DNA of 64,000 nt from Rhyzopertha dominica (GCA_025024175.1 QCXZ01000053.1:2418001-2482000), one strand, 5' to 3'. Shown: positions 23,980 to 35,206, numbered from the stretch's first letter. The notes: generated from the sequence alone by a model not told the origin. Program-made: numbers and translations.

Positions 23980-24420
23980 TAGTGATCGATCTGGTATGTT
24001 TTGATTGAAACAGGTTTTGTGTCAAGTTATCTAAAAGTTCCGATTTTTTCTGCGTAGACTTTTTCCTTAAGGTGCCCCCACAAAAAATCGTCCAAAGGTG
24101 TCAAGCCTGGACTAAAATAGGTGGGAAATAGGAAATTAAATCGATTCTTACAAAAATTTATCACAGGCGTAACACTATAGGGGAACAACCGTCTTGTTGC
24201 CATATGATGGTTTTATATTTTACAAAAATTAAGATATCTTGCCGCCATTAGTCGACCTTTAAAAACAATTGGCCCAATCAGACTGCCATTAAAGATGTCG
24301 CGTCCTTGGAGTCCCTGATTTTTTTTCGATACAGACAATATGAGTGTTGTACTTGTTGAATACTTCAACGGATGTAAAACTCTTCTCCCCGATCTTCATT
24401 GTTGTTTTAATTGAAGTTTT
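23980..24420 (-). mobile_element. Mariner-like transposase remnant
   Basis: On the minus strand, FNGSLIGPIVFKGRLMAARY near 24290-24230 is the block after the first catalytic Asp. Then PTYFSPGLTPLDDFLWGHLK near 24110-24060 is the third-Asp block, with LKEKVYAE following. The second Asp block is lost in a broken stretch. It belongs to the same broad DUF4817-type group as 3440 and 27243, but is more diverged. Confidence 0.65.
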
Positions 24421-25739
24421 TAGAACCGACAAAAATAACCCTACAGATATTATATAATAAGTCTTTTCTGCCTCTTTAAATAAAAAAATTGCAAGGGGGT
24501 GGAGAACTATGACGAATAACTTCAGTGGTCAAGGAAATTACTTACCATTTGTTAGCCTTAGCAACCACGTGAAAAATTATATCTTTCGAGAGGTAAGTAA
24601 TGTATTTGTGATTTTAATTTGTAGTAAAATGTAATCTTATTTGAATTATTTTGCGAGTCATTTTTTTCATAAGGCGTACCTTTCTGTCCTTTTTGGGGCT
24701 AGTTTGAACACCGCTAAAATTTGCTAATATTACACTACACATCATTACTGTTTAATATACCTCCAAAAATCATGTCTACGTACAGGAATATGGTTTACTA
24801 ATTGATACTTATACAATATAAATTGATTACTATAAGGTTTAGAATAATCAAGAAATATTTATTTCATGGCGCTGCAATAATGATAATAATAAAAAACCTT
24901 TAACAATAATTGCGAGTCTTAGGATATTTTTAAAGGAGGGGGAAAGTGTATAGTGTTAGTGTTAATTTTGACAGATCTTTCTGGCGGTCCACTACAGTGC
25001 GAATATAGCATCACCGGTCTAAGATTTCAAACTGTGATAATTTAAATCAATAACGTCCCAGATGAAAGTAGGCGTGAGGCCTCAACAATAAGGTATTCAT
25101 TAGAGGACAATTAAGACGGAGGTTGCTACTCCACGGAGGGCTCTTTTCGAGGGCAATTAAACAAACGAAACTTTTGGGACGGGATGACGTAAAGAATGTT
25201 TCATTTGGCGAACGTGAGGGGCAACATTCTGCAATCTTCAATAAGTAAAAATTTGGATAAACAAGGCACTGCTGTAAATTCTTGAGAAATACCTGTAAAT
25301 TTAGGATGCTTTTACACAATGTACATTACCAAATGTTGCTTCTTTTAAATTTTATAAAGCGATTTTTTACAGTATTTTCAATTCTCTTAAAGAGTCGTAG
25401 ATCTAATAAATTGCAGTTAGTACACTTAGGGTTTTTAGTGTTCTTATTGTATGGGTAACAGAACAGGATGCTTAGTTAAAGCGTTTTATTGCCAATATTG
25501 TAATTAACAACTGGTTTTAATTTAAAAAAAAATTAATGGCACAAGTCACTGTTTTTGTGCATATCATATAGCATTAGGTAGCTTTTGTACTGTATCGGTG
25601 AAATAAACCCTTGAATAGTGGCTATCTGTTATTTTGGGCGGACTACCTACTACCAGACAATTAATACATCAACGTGAAATGCAGTTTTAGGCCTCTTAAA
25701 ATATGTATATTGGTATGAGTAAATTTTTGGCAACCCCGG
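24421..25739. other. No gene recognised
   Basis: A GC-richer patch at 25050-25230 carries a 90-codon minus-strand open frame without motifs. The remainder is AT-rich and unassigned. Confidence 0.4.
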
Positions 25740-25754
25740 GAACGTGATGTGTTG

Positions 25755-25975
25755 TCATGCTTTTGTAAATGAAACGGAAGGAATGCTTTCACGGAATTGT
25801 GTACCTTGTTTCCCTATTTTGTTATGGACAACTTCAAACAATTTTTCAAACGAAGCATTGCTCATTTGTAGAAAAATTTTATATGCTGCTGGATCTTTTA
25901 TTAGCAGCTCTTCTTTCAGCACATTTAGGAATTCATTCATTCTCCTTGCAATATCATATTGTTAGTATCAAAGCT
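25755..25975 (-). mobile_element. PIF/Harbinger-type transposase fragment
   Basis: The minus-strand frame reads MNEFLNVLKEELLIKDPAAY, then KIFLQMSNASFEKLFEVV and HNKIGKQGTQFRESIPS. This fits the conserved N-terminal segment of Harbinger/HARBI1-type transposases (Y..FLRMS...F..LL..V.P.I...T..R..I). No DDE part is present, so it is a short orphan fragment. Confidence 0.6.
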
Positions 25976-26695
25976 GATGCATTTAATAATTTTTTTTCAG
26001 TCAACAGGCATTTTTTAAATTTTAACTACAAATCGCGGTAATTCAGGGTGACCACAAACACAAACAACAGTAAAAGTAATTGTTTATGAGTGGGTTACAT
26101 CTAGTTTTCTCTAGCAGTAGAATAGGCCTTACATTGCATTTGCTATTGTATAAAGACGGAATTTAACAGATTACGTTTAGATTAGCTTTACGTGGAGAAA
26201 ATCACGATTATAGAACTACAAAAGGGCGCACGCGCACGTATTGAAATACTTACTGAAAAGAATTTGTAATTACAAATTGAGAACAAAGCCCTACGCTTAT
26301 TTCTCCAAATAACGTTGTATTGGGGGAGCCTTCCTTTATTGTTGTATCGCGAACGTCACAACCTACAAGAATATTTTTTGGCTGTTTAGTACTTCCTGTT
26401 AGTACGTGATAAACAGATAAATGAAATTTATATTTGAGCCTTCGAGCCAGTCATTTTACAGAGCTAACGCACAAAAATACAGCAAAGTGATGTAAATAAC
26501 CGAGAACCACGTCAAAGGCGGAATGACCAAGCGTTTCCCGAAAAACTTTCCACATAATCATACCCTGCATTATTGAAGCACTCGCAGAGAGATGCCCTTA
26601 ATTTTGAGCATTTAACACTTAATTAATTAATCTCGTCAAGCCACTTCCTATCCCTTCCTGGAGATGAATTAATTATAAGTACCAGACGCAGTTAG
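25976..26695. other. No recognisable feature
   Basis: Mixed composition, with no coding similarity or terminal repeat seen. Confidence 0.4.
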
Positions 26696-27060
26696 GAACT
26701 TTAAATTGAACCCTTCGCGGGCCTCCGTCGTAAAAAAGTTATTAACCCCGATGAATCGAGATAAAGCGGACGGAACAAGCAGGAGGGCACTCGATATCAA
26801 ACTGACCGTGTTATGGGGCGAGAGAGGGAAGATCGCCCTCGGGGGTGGTTGGAAGAGGACCCACTGCGGACCGGGCAGAGATGGAATCGTAAAAGTTATG
26901 GACGACGCTCGAGATTATCAGCAGTTATGGGTTGTCTCTTGGTCATTTTTGTGTTCCGGAAGAATTGCTCAAGTTATCGTGGACGTTTGGATTTACGGAT
27001 ATGGGGATGTTGCTTGCCGATAACGGGTAATAGGGGCTAGCTTTTTGGGGTGGGATCCTG
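26696..27060. other. GC-rich island
   Basis: Plus-strand frames of 105 and 75 codons overlap, with no motif in either. The sharp GC rise against its flanks resembles the other islands listed. Confidence 0.35.
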
Positions 27061-27242
27061 ATAAACGGCTCGAGATGACAGTTCAGCAAACATGTTTTGA
27101 TCTGCGGATGAAACATAGTTTCTTGTTTTTCTGTTTGATAGCTAGTTCTGAATAACATAATAATAATATTTATTAAGGCACTGTGGGAACATAAATATTC
27201 TTTCCCTAATTTTTGCGACACTCAACCACGGTCAAATTTCAA

Positions 27243-28456
27243 TACAGGATGTTTTACGAATGGTAATGACCCTGATTAAATAAAGTAGCAACCCAAAATA
27301 CATTTGCAGAGGTAACAAACGATCTTTTAACATGCATTAACATTTCTGGAGTGATGGCTCTACATGCATCACGTATTTCATTTTCCAAATGTTCTACACT
27401 TTCAATTAGTGTTTGGTATACGTGCTCTTTTACCATTCCCCACAGAAAAAAATCCAAAGGAGTAAGGTCCGGGCTTCTCGGTGGCCAAGGATTAATTGAA
27501 CCTCATCTTATCCATCGGTTAGGCAACACCAAATCAAGATGATTTCACACTATTCTAGGATAATGCGCAGGTGCCCCATCTTGTTGGAACCATAGATCTT
27601 ATCTTACTTGTAAGTTTACATTTTGGAGAAGTACCGGTAAAATGTTTCTTAAAAAATGTAGATAAGTATTGCAGTTTAAACTATCGCGAAAAAAAATAAG
27701 GCTCAACAATTTGATTCCCCAATATTCCGCACCAGATATTCGTCGAGTAGATAGTTTGAAAATGTCCTTCTCGAATCCAACGTGGATTTTCTTGCGCATA
27801 ATAATGCATGTTATGTTTGTTAACTCCACCATTATCAGAAAATCTTGCTTTATCTGAGAAGCAAATGTTGTCATAAAATCTCACATTCAAATTTTGGTGT
27901 TCCCGAAAAAAGTTACAAAAAGCCACTCTTTTAGGATAATCTGTCTCCTTTAAGGCCTGAACCAATTGCAAGTGATACGGATGATAGCTTTTAATTATTC
28001 GGTGTACAAAAGACAGACTAATACCGGTTGCTCTTGAGACTACCCTTTGACTAATATGAGGATTTTCGTCAATCATTTCCAATACTCTAATATCATTGTC
28101 AGGACCTGTTGCTGTTCTTTCTCTTGACTTTTTCAGTGGAGGCCAGTTTGTCCCTAAAGTTAATTCAAGTCTCTTGAAAATTGTATCGGCAGGAGCTCTT
28201 CTATTTGGAAAACGTCTGTATAAACGGGCAGCAGCGGAAGCATTTTTCTTGCATTCACCATGAATCAAAATCATATATGTTTTTTCATCAATTGAATACA
28301 TTTTGACTTTTAATAAATACAGTGACAGGAACCACAGCGCAATTTATTTTTAAAATAATACCATTATGTAAAATAACTACATTAGCTATGAAAATTTACT
28401 TTAGGTTGCATTATTAATTTCGTCAGGATCATTATCATTCGTGAAACATCCTGTAT
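27243..28456 (-). mobile_element. Mariner-like DNA transposon, near full length (DUF4817, DD37D)
   Basis: Terminal inverted repeats (CAGGATGTTTTACGAATGG at the left; the right end is its imperfect complement) sit between TA dinucleotides, so both ends are preserved. The minus-strand transposase starts at 28301 with a DUF4817-type region (YMILIHGECKKNASAAARLY, RRFPNRRAP). It then has a helix-turn-helix stretch (ISQRVVSRATGISLSFVHRI) and the first Asp (NICFSDKARFSDNGGVNKHN). A slip in a poly-A tract near 27690 breaks the frame at PYFF. The next frame carries FFRDSLN, and the last one has LTPLDFFLWGMVKEHVYQT with the third Asp. By comparison with the copy at 3440 the spacing is DD37D. It could still serve as a substrate for a related transposase. 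Confidence 0.88.
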
Positions 28457-28589
28457 ACAAACATACTAGACACAAGTTTGTCATTAATCTTCTGTACCAT
28501 ACCCGTATATGGGTATACCTCGGTAAAGCTCTCACGAAGAATTGCTTAAATTAACCGAACACCTGAAACAATAATATTTTCGCGAATCG

Positions 28590-28767
28590 CCATAGCATGG
28601 AGCTTTTTATGCGAGAGCAAAAAACGCCGCTTCTAGAATACTGGCATAGAATCGCAGCGAGGTCAACACCGGCCGGGCAGTAGTATGTGCGACGCTCCCG
28701 TTAAACGCGTTAACAATTGTGTGTGTTAATTAACAGTGAAAAGTGCAATTATATTTAAACAAACAAG
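28590..28767 (+). promoter_or_regulatory. Possible promoter and 5' non-coding exon
   Basis: GC-richer sequence (28620-28720) leads into a stop-rich, AT-rich leader, AACAGTGAAAAGTGCAATTA, ending at AACAAG|GTAAGAAAT, a strong splice donor. This is the look of an insect 5' UTR exon. It would suit the small-exon gene at 36206 on the same strand, but no transcript evidence exists and no TATA box is obvious. Confidence 0.3.
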
Positions 28768-29295
28768 GTAAGAAATAATTTCTGACTTTGTGGAACGCTT
28801 GCATGCTATATCGTAATCTACGCAATCTCTATACTAGTACCTGCGCTATTGCGTCTTAATATTTAAGTAATGAATGAGGGTAAGAACAGCGCGCAGTTCT
28901 AGTTTACGTTGTAAAACACTTTCTCATGTACGAAATCGTAGTAAATGCTCAGGACAGGTTTTTAGAATTACGTTTAGTTGCCAAATACGGAATGTTTGTT
29001 GATATTTGAAAGCATTATATTTTTAAATTCTTCAGCGGTATTTATAACCGATAAATTTGTTGTAGGTAAATCAGATTTATACTATAGGTCCTAAACTCCG
29101 TATTGCTTTATACCACCGATGTTGGGTTTTGCTCATAAACAGATAAGTTAAGATAATAGATACATATTATAGATATGTGGGTGACAGGTTTTATGGAATT
29201 CAGGAACCAAAGTCTAGCTATAATTTTACCACCATGTCGTTTCTGGTTTATAGCCACATATATATGAGTACTTATTGCCGATAAGTAATTTATTA
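28768..29295. other. No recognisable feature
   Basis: AT-rich sequence following the candidate donor. Confidence 0.4.
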
Positions 29296-30298
29296 TACAG
29301 GGTCGCTACAAAGTATGGAACCAGCAGGATATTTCAGGTTCTGTTTGACCGATTTTTCTGAAATTGTGCGTGGGTCTATAGATAATTAAAATGCATTTTT
29401 TGGAATTTTTTCAACTCTGTGTCAGCTTTCATTTCCAAGATATGGACGCAAGTTACATTTTTTTAATGGGAAGAGAAGTCAAAAGGTATATCATTGAAAA
29501 AGATATTTTTCCTGATTTGAAACATGTATCACACTTATACAATTTATTGCTTCAGAGTTAAGAACAGTGTAAATACAATAATTGAGCCTGACGAACAATG
29601 AAAAGGTCACTTCATCAGGAAACAATATCAATTTAAAATGCTTCTATTTCCATCTATCATGTTCATAGTAGTTCCACAACATTCTATCATGCGACTGAAA
29701 TTATCTGCGCTCAGTTCTTGTAATAAGTAAATTTTGTGTGGATGAAACTTCTCTTTAAAAAAAAAATTTTTGAACATATCTTGTGATAATATGGTGACTG
29801 AGAGCACGATGTTGTACGGAACACATGGGATTCACTTGCACATCTAAAAGGTCATTCGAGCTACTTTCCTCACACGTAGCAACCTTTGGAAGTCCTGGTT
29901 TTTGATGATTTTTAACACAGCTGGTTTCGTCAAAACTTTGCAATATTTTAACAACTATTGATCTGGCACTTGGTTAACGATCTTCATGAATTGCATTGTA
30001 GAGTACAACTACCTCCGAATAACTTCGCTTTCTATCTCCATAACCAATCATCATCAAAATTTCGATGCGATCATGTTCAGCTAATTGAGGCATTGCGATT
30101 GCAAGTTTGTTATCACATTTTCTCAGAACTTAGAAGTAATACATTGTATAACTATGATACATTTTTGAAATTAGCTAATATATCTTTTCCATAATGTGTC
30201 TTTTTAATTACCTATAGGCCCATGCACAATTTCAGAAAAATCGGTAGGACAGAACTTGAAATATCCTGCTGGTTTCATGCTTTGTAGTGACCCTGTAT
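29296..30298 (-). mobile_element. Mariner-like element with ~83 bp terminal inverted repeats
   Basis: The left end TACAGGGTCGCTACAAAG and the right end match as inverted repeats for about 83 bp with roughly ten differences; both ends are flanked by TA. The interior minus strand keeps LTKPAVLKIIKNQDFQRLL (29935-29880), an HTH-like stretch (VLSVTILSQDMFKNFF) and LILFPDEVTFSL (near 29620), the first catalytic Asp block. It stops there, so the second and third Asp blocks are deleted. It is a non-autonomous deletion derivative of the family at 20390-21600. Confidence 0.82.
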
Positions 30299-30790
30299 AT
30301 AGTTTCAAAACTTCGATTTTTCTACATTTTATACAAACATGTATTGTTTGAATTATAGAATAGAATAGAATAGTCGATAGTCGTTTGCTATGATCTGTTC
30401 AACGATATTTCACATGGTTATTCTATCAAGGTTTAAACAAATACAACCCCTTAAATAGTTAGGACCAATAAGTGAGTTTAATAACCTGTTTCATTGTATT
30501 CCTTGCGAATATGTATTGAAATTTTGGTATTACAAATTATGTCAATTCGTATATAGAGGGGTAGTTTGAAATTAAACACAATGTATGTGTCAGATTTCTT
30601 TTTACATTCAGATCCAACGTTATATTACACGGTTAGTCTTGTAAATATCAACATAAAAAATCAGCCCAACAACCCTTCAAACAGTTAATTAGGCGTGAAC
30701 ATGTTTTGCAAAAACGAAGTGATAAAATTTAAATTGAGGCTGCAATCAACCCTTGAAAAACATGCTAACTTTCCTAGAAACAGTCTTGAA
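30299..30790. other. No gene; short GAATA-type microsatellite at 30357
   Basis: A short repeat of the unit AATAG lies at 30357-30373. Nothing else is recognised. Confidence 0.4.
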
Positions 30791-31131
30791 TTTTTAACCG
30801 ACTCACTGTCTTCTTCACGATTACAGTTATAGCCTGTAAAGTTTTCGATTAATACATTTAAATAATACATAGGATATCGCGAGTTTAAAGACTATTATAC
30901 TTCAACAATCATTCGCGAAACGCGGTGCTTCTTTATTAATCACCGTGGCTAATGTTTAATCAACGAGTAGTACTTGTTGATTCGTTGCCATGGAGACGAC
31001 TTGCAGCGACCGCGAGAACGCGTTAATTTGCGCATTTTTAAGACGATTTAGTGGATGTGGATAGCGCGTGAATAAAGGTGTCAATCCCGGTGTTTCAGTT
31101 TTGTTTGTGTATTTAGACATTTTTTGATGGA
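30791..31131. repeat. Duplicated ~340 bp module, copy 1
   Basis: Direct repeat of 34851-35206 at clearly high identity over GCAGCGACCGCGA, then AATTTGCGCATTTTTAAGAC and CAATCCCGGTGTTTC. It is CpG-richer than its surroundings and includes GTTGCCATGGAGAC (30984-30997), which resembles an RFX X-box in its left half. No transposase or terminal repeat is evident, so it may be a duplicated regulatory block or an unclassified repeat. Confidence 0.65.
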
Positions 31132-32431
31132 ACTTGGGTGTGATTTCACATTTCGAACAAGGTGTTATCATGTGCAGCTGCGGAAATTCATAGTTGTGAA
31201 AAGGTAGGAAGTTAAAATTAGTTGTATCGCGTAGATCCTTCTGCATTGTGTATTATTGCTTTTGCTGGTTTTGTTTTTTAAAAACCTCGTATCTTTGAAT
31301 TAATTTACAAACAACAGCAATGCGTTTATCGAGCTTTGATTCTTTTAATATCAAATATGTAGTGTGAACGGAATGAAAGACTGTATTACATCTTTTTCTA
31401 CGTGTTAACTTTAACTTACTTTAGAAAGTTTCATTTTTACTTGACAGGGTTAGTAGATGCAGTATAGGCACGATATAGGATAGCTCCAAAAAAGGATTAA
31501 GATTGTGGGGATTATGTTGTAGAAATCGGTTGTTTAAGACATAATATAGCAATTTTTAAATTTGTCGCGGCGTTTCGACATTTTATTGTACCTTCGTCAA
31601 GTTACCATCAAACCATTAGTTAGTCATAAATATAATATGAAAAGTGGATATTATCGATAAGTTCTTGTTTGTTTTGTTTATGTGGCATTGTAGCTCAGGA
31701 AAGAGGTATGCCGTTATAGAAAGCTGTACACTATCTGTAGGGGTAAAAATGTATTGGAGTCACTATATTGTCACAAAAAGGCTTTATCATAGGTTGTTCT
31801 TATTAACTAAATTATCTATAAGCTCGTATTTTCGTTATTTCAAATGATTCAACTCATACCGAATTATGATTTTTTGAAGTGAAGGGTACTTAGACAGAAT
31901 GATGTTTTTTATTTCTTGATTAATGACAATATTCATTTTCAAAAAAAAGATAACGAATACATACCGCGTATTTATAATAAAATGACCCAGATATTGGGGG
32001 TGTGACACTTCTTACGTTTGTTCAAAATACAAGGCTGATCAATCAGCATAATTATCTGACATGAAAAAAATCATGTGATATAGTTCGGCTAAAAAAACTA
32101 NAAAATTAAAACCGTCTTGGCGCGGATTTGTCTTTGTATAGCCAAAAAGCTGATTTTGAGAGACACTTCTTAACTATTATTTTTGGGCATAGTTAAAAAA
32201 ACTATTTTTTCCTTTTTGTTTTACCTTAAGTAGTTGTCATTTCTGGTACACGTTGCAGTTGCAGTTAAAACACCTATATGATTGAAAAGCCCATCATTCC
32301 ATACGTATTTGGTGTCTTGGATATTTTTGTATCTTTAATCCTGTTTCACTGGAATCCAAACGACATAGTCGAGCAAATATTCTTCCCTAAGTACGTAGTT
32401 ATTTATTTTTTGTTTTATACATGATGAAATA
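31132..32431. other. No gene recognised
   Basis: AT-rich sequence with no coding similarity. A weak hammerhead-like string at 31563-31606 (minus strand) is listed under rejected items. Confidence 0.4.
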
Positions 32432-32614
32432 CTACTAGTAGAAAATAACGTTTGGTATGTTTTAAAATGTGCTTAAGTAAAATACTCTTATACATATGTA
32501 CATGTTACTAGGCCTTTGTCAAAGAGTTTGCTGACAGTTTTGTCTATCAACGTGTAAGAGTATTTTACACAATATACATTTTCATACATACCAAGTGTTA
32601 TTTTCTACTAATAG
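32432..32614. mobile_element. Hairpin MITE with ~63 bp inverted repeats
   Basis: The left arm, CTACTAGTAGAAAATAAC and onward to AGTAAAATACTCTTA, is mirrored by the right arm ending CTACTAATAG. The flanking 8-mers ATGAAATA (32424-32431) and TTGAAATA (32615-32622) look like an 8-bp target duplication with one change, as made by hAT transposases. There is no coding capacity. Confidence 0.7.
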
Positions 32615-33071
32615 TTGAAATAATGTTTAATTTGCCTTCGTCACATATTTTGTAGAGCTCTTCGTTAATCAATTGTAAGTTATAATTTTTGTGATACGAA
32701 ATATAATTTTAACACTACCACTGAGGTTACAATATTGATTAGTTTTTGACCTATGCAAACGCAGGCCCAGGGCTTAGCAAATGATATGTAGTCCGTTGTT
32801 ATTGTAAACCGTATAACAAAAAAATGTGAAGAGGTGCTTATTGGAAACGGTTTTCATCTTTTAAAGATGTAAAAGTTCTATGTATTTAAGTTAACGTAGT
32901 CAATTTAGATTACGCTTGTAGATGATTTAGGAACATTTTATTACGGTTAGTCTTGTAACTAGGTATGGATTGGTAAAATTGAAATTACGGCTTCTCCAAA
33001 CCCCTAAAGAATATACTATTTTACCCTCAAAAAAAAAATTGAAAACTGATCCATCTTCTCTTAGTGGAGTT
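32615..33071. other. No recognisable feature
   Basis: AT-rich sequence. TTACCCTCAAA at 33021-33031 recurs at 34784-34794, beyond the PLE, and may be its target duplication. Confidence 0.4.
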
Positions 33072-33130
33072 ATTAATTAATTCTTCTAAAGAAAATATTC
33101 TTAAAGTGAACTTCCACTTTATTTTTACAA

Positions 33131-33173
33131 TTGTAAAGCGCTTTCGGCTACATGTTAGCCATCGTCAGTACAA
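33131..33173 (-). ncRNA. Minimal hammerhead ribozyme, left arm of PLE
   Basis: Exact reverse complement, over the ribozyme, of the right-arm copy. Stem I is TTGTA/TACAA, the core CTGACGA (33168-33162), one unpaired T, stem II GGCTA/TAGCC, then GAAA and the self-complementary AGCGCT forming stem III. All catalytic core bases are intact. Confidence 0.85.
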
Positions 33174-33259
33174 AAATTAAAAGGAAACTAACAGTTTGAC
33201 AAAGTCAAAAATCAGAAACAAGCAAACTTGACTACAAACTGAAAACATTCATTTGCTGT

Positions 33260-34581
33260 TAAAAATACACTGGATCTGACCAACAAACTTAAAAATATCA
33301 AAATTCCTAAAGATTGCTTCCTTGTTTCTTTTGATGTAAACAATTTATTTCCTTCTATTCCTCCAAAAGACTGTTTAAAAATTTTAAGTAACCTGCTTAA
33401 TCAAAATTGTAATTTATCTTTATTACATAAAAATAATTAGCTTTCGTTAACGGAGTTTGTGTTAAATCAAATTTTTTTCTGTTTCAATAATAAAAAATTT
33501 TATACAAAAATTAGGTTTAGCTATGGGTTTTTCCCTTAGTCCTTTTTTAGCTGAACTTTTTATGAATAATTTAGAAAAAGATATTTTCAAAAACATTTGC
33601 TTCTGTCCTCACATTAAATTCTGGTACCGTTATGTAGATGATGTATTGTGTCTTTTTACAGGTAATTCTTTTGATCTAAATAACTTTCTTACTTTTATAA
33701 ATTCTTTACACACTTCTATAAAATTCAGCTATGAAACAGAAATTAATAAACAAATTTCCTTTTTAGATTTATTAATTTCACGTAACGAATTTTCTTCTTA
33801 CCTTTCTTTTAAAATTTTTAGAAAATCTACTTGTACAGACAATGTTATTTCTTATTTTTCTTTACACCCTTATGCACACAAAATGGCTGTTTTTCATTCA
33901 CTTTTTAATCGACTTTTTAAATTACCTCTATCATTAAATGCTTTCGAAAAAGAATTGGGTGTAATACTACAAATTGCTTTCAATAACAATTTTCCTAATT
34001 ATTTAATAGAAAAACTTTATTTTAAGTATTTGGCAAAATTTAAATTTTCTTTCTGTACCACTTATTTGGATGAAGAAGTTAAGGTTTGGTTTCCTTTTAA
34101 GTTTGCTGGTCAAGTCTCAGTTAGCATATCTAAATTATTTTCTTTTAATGGAATAAATATTGCTTTTTCTACCGTAGGCAGTGTGTTTTCCCGTTTTGTC
34201 CGTAATAAAGACAAAATTTCAGTTTTAAATAATTCAGGCGTTTATAGTTTTTCATGTAATGATTGCAATTCAGTTTATATTGGACAAGCCGAAAGATCCT
34301 TTTTAACTAGAGGTAAAGAACATTTGAAACAATTTGAAAAATATAAAAATACAGATATTGTTACAACAAATTCTTCGTTAGCCAACCATTTATTAGTAAA
34401 TAAACACACTGCCACGCTAGACAATCTAAATTCATTACATTTGTATAGTAAATCATCTAAATTAAATTATTTGGAAATTTTAGAGATTTATAAAATTATT
34501 AACGAACAAAATTTTACTATTCTAAATGATTTTTGTAATTTCAATTGTCCTATTCCAAATTCTTTGTTTGATCTAAATTAA
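33260..34581 (+). pseudogene. PLE reverse transcriptase/GIY-YIG endonuclease, truncated
   Basis: Codons from 33270 read IPKDCFLVSFDVNNLFPSIP (first RT Asp motif), then stop at 33438-33440. A frameshift near 33510 leads into a 352-codon frame, 33523-34581. This carries AMGFSLSPFLAELFMNNLEK, FWYRYVDDVLCLF (the YVDD catalytic site), ISFLDLLISR (RT thumb) and a long linker. It ends with the endonuclease NNSGVYSFSCNDCNSVYIG, QAERSFLTRGKEHL (the Cys pair, YIG and catalytic Arg region) and NHLLVNKH. The endonuclease looks intact in its main motifs. The upstream stop, the frameshift and the missing N-terminus make it non-coding today unless the 3' frame is expressed alone. Confidence 0.85.
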
Positions 34582-34685
34582 TGTTTCGTTTGAATTACTG
34601 GCATGTTGGTTGCTTTTCAGTTTGTAGTCAAGTTTGCTTGTTTCTGATTTTTGACTTTGTCAAACTGTTAGTTTCCTTTTAACTT

Positions 34686-34728
34686 TTGTACTGACGATGG
34701 CTAACATGTAGCCGAAAGCGCTTTACAA
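34686..34728 (+). ncRNA. Minimal hammerhead ribozyme, right arm of PLE
   Basis: TTGTA (34686-34690), CTGACGA (34691-34697), an unpaired T, GGCTA, a 5-base loop, TAGCC, GAAA (34714-34717), GCGC, TT, TACAA. Stem I and stem II pair perfectly. Stem III is the palindrome AGCGCT, so cleavage would work best between two copies. It lies 3' of the endonuclease in the sense orientation. Confidence 0.87.
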
Positions 34729-34850
34729 TTGTAAAAATAAAGTGGAAGTTCACTTTAAGGATATTTTCTTTAGGAGAATTAATTTACCCTCAAATTTTCA
34801 GAACATTGCTACGTACATTGTTTTTATATTACATGAGGCCTTGTTAAAAA

Positions 34851-35206
34851 AATTTAACCGACTAGTGTTGGTTACAATCTGCAAAATTTCCGGTCAATTC
34901 AATCAATTATTACATGAGGTATCGCGAATTTAAAGAACACCGCACTTCAATAATCATCCGCAAATCGCCGTACACCCGTATTAATTACCGCGGCTAATGT
35001 TTTATCAGTCAGGTAGTACTTGTTGATTCGTTGCCACGGAGACGACTTTTTATTGAATCCGTCTCCTTGGATACGACTTGCAGCGACCGCGATACCGTGC
35101 TAATTTGCGCATTTTTAAGACGATTTAGTGTGTGCCGGTAGCGCGTGAATAAATATGTCAATCCCGGTGTTTCCGTTTTATTGTGTATTTCGGCAATTTT
35201 TGAGGG
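34851..35206. repeat. Duplicated ~340 bp module, copy 2
   Basis: Direct repeat of 30791-31131. It differs by substitutions and by a ~31 bp insertion after GGAGACGAC (35038-35046) that brings in GTCTCC and can fold back on GGAGAC. GTTGCCACGGAGAC is at 35030-35043. The short open frame that starts at 35155 has no recognisable content. Confidence 0.65.

Larger units (their letters stand above)
33072..34785 (+). mobile_element. Penelope-like element with inverted arms, best preserved copy
   Basis: Inverted arms of ~170 bp (33072-33247 and 34606-34785) with very few differences enclose an RT plus GIY-YIG gene. Each arm carries a complete hammerhead: on minus in the left arm, on plus in the right. 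This arrangement, ribozymes in inverted pLTR-like ends, is known for PLEs. The coding part is short (about 450 codons against roughly 800 for intact PLEs), so the 5' half of the gene was lost before or during insertion. It lies in the presumed first intron of the small-exon gene. Confidence 0.9.

Noticed and set aside
28500..28515. Near-palindrome around CCCGTATATGGG
   Set aside because: Short AT-centred palindromes like this are expected by chance in 64 kb and it lies in a terminal-repeat flank.
31563..31606. Hammerhead-like string on minus (TTGACGAAGG, then TGTCGAAACGCC)
   Set aside because: C3 of the core is replaced, stem II is weak (wobbles), and stems I and III do not form. It may be a very old relic but is too uncertain to call.
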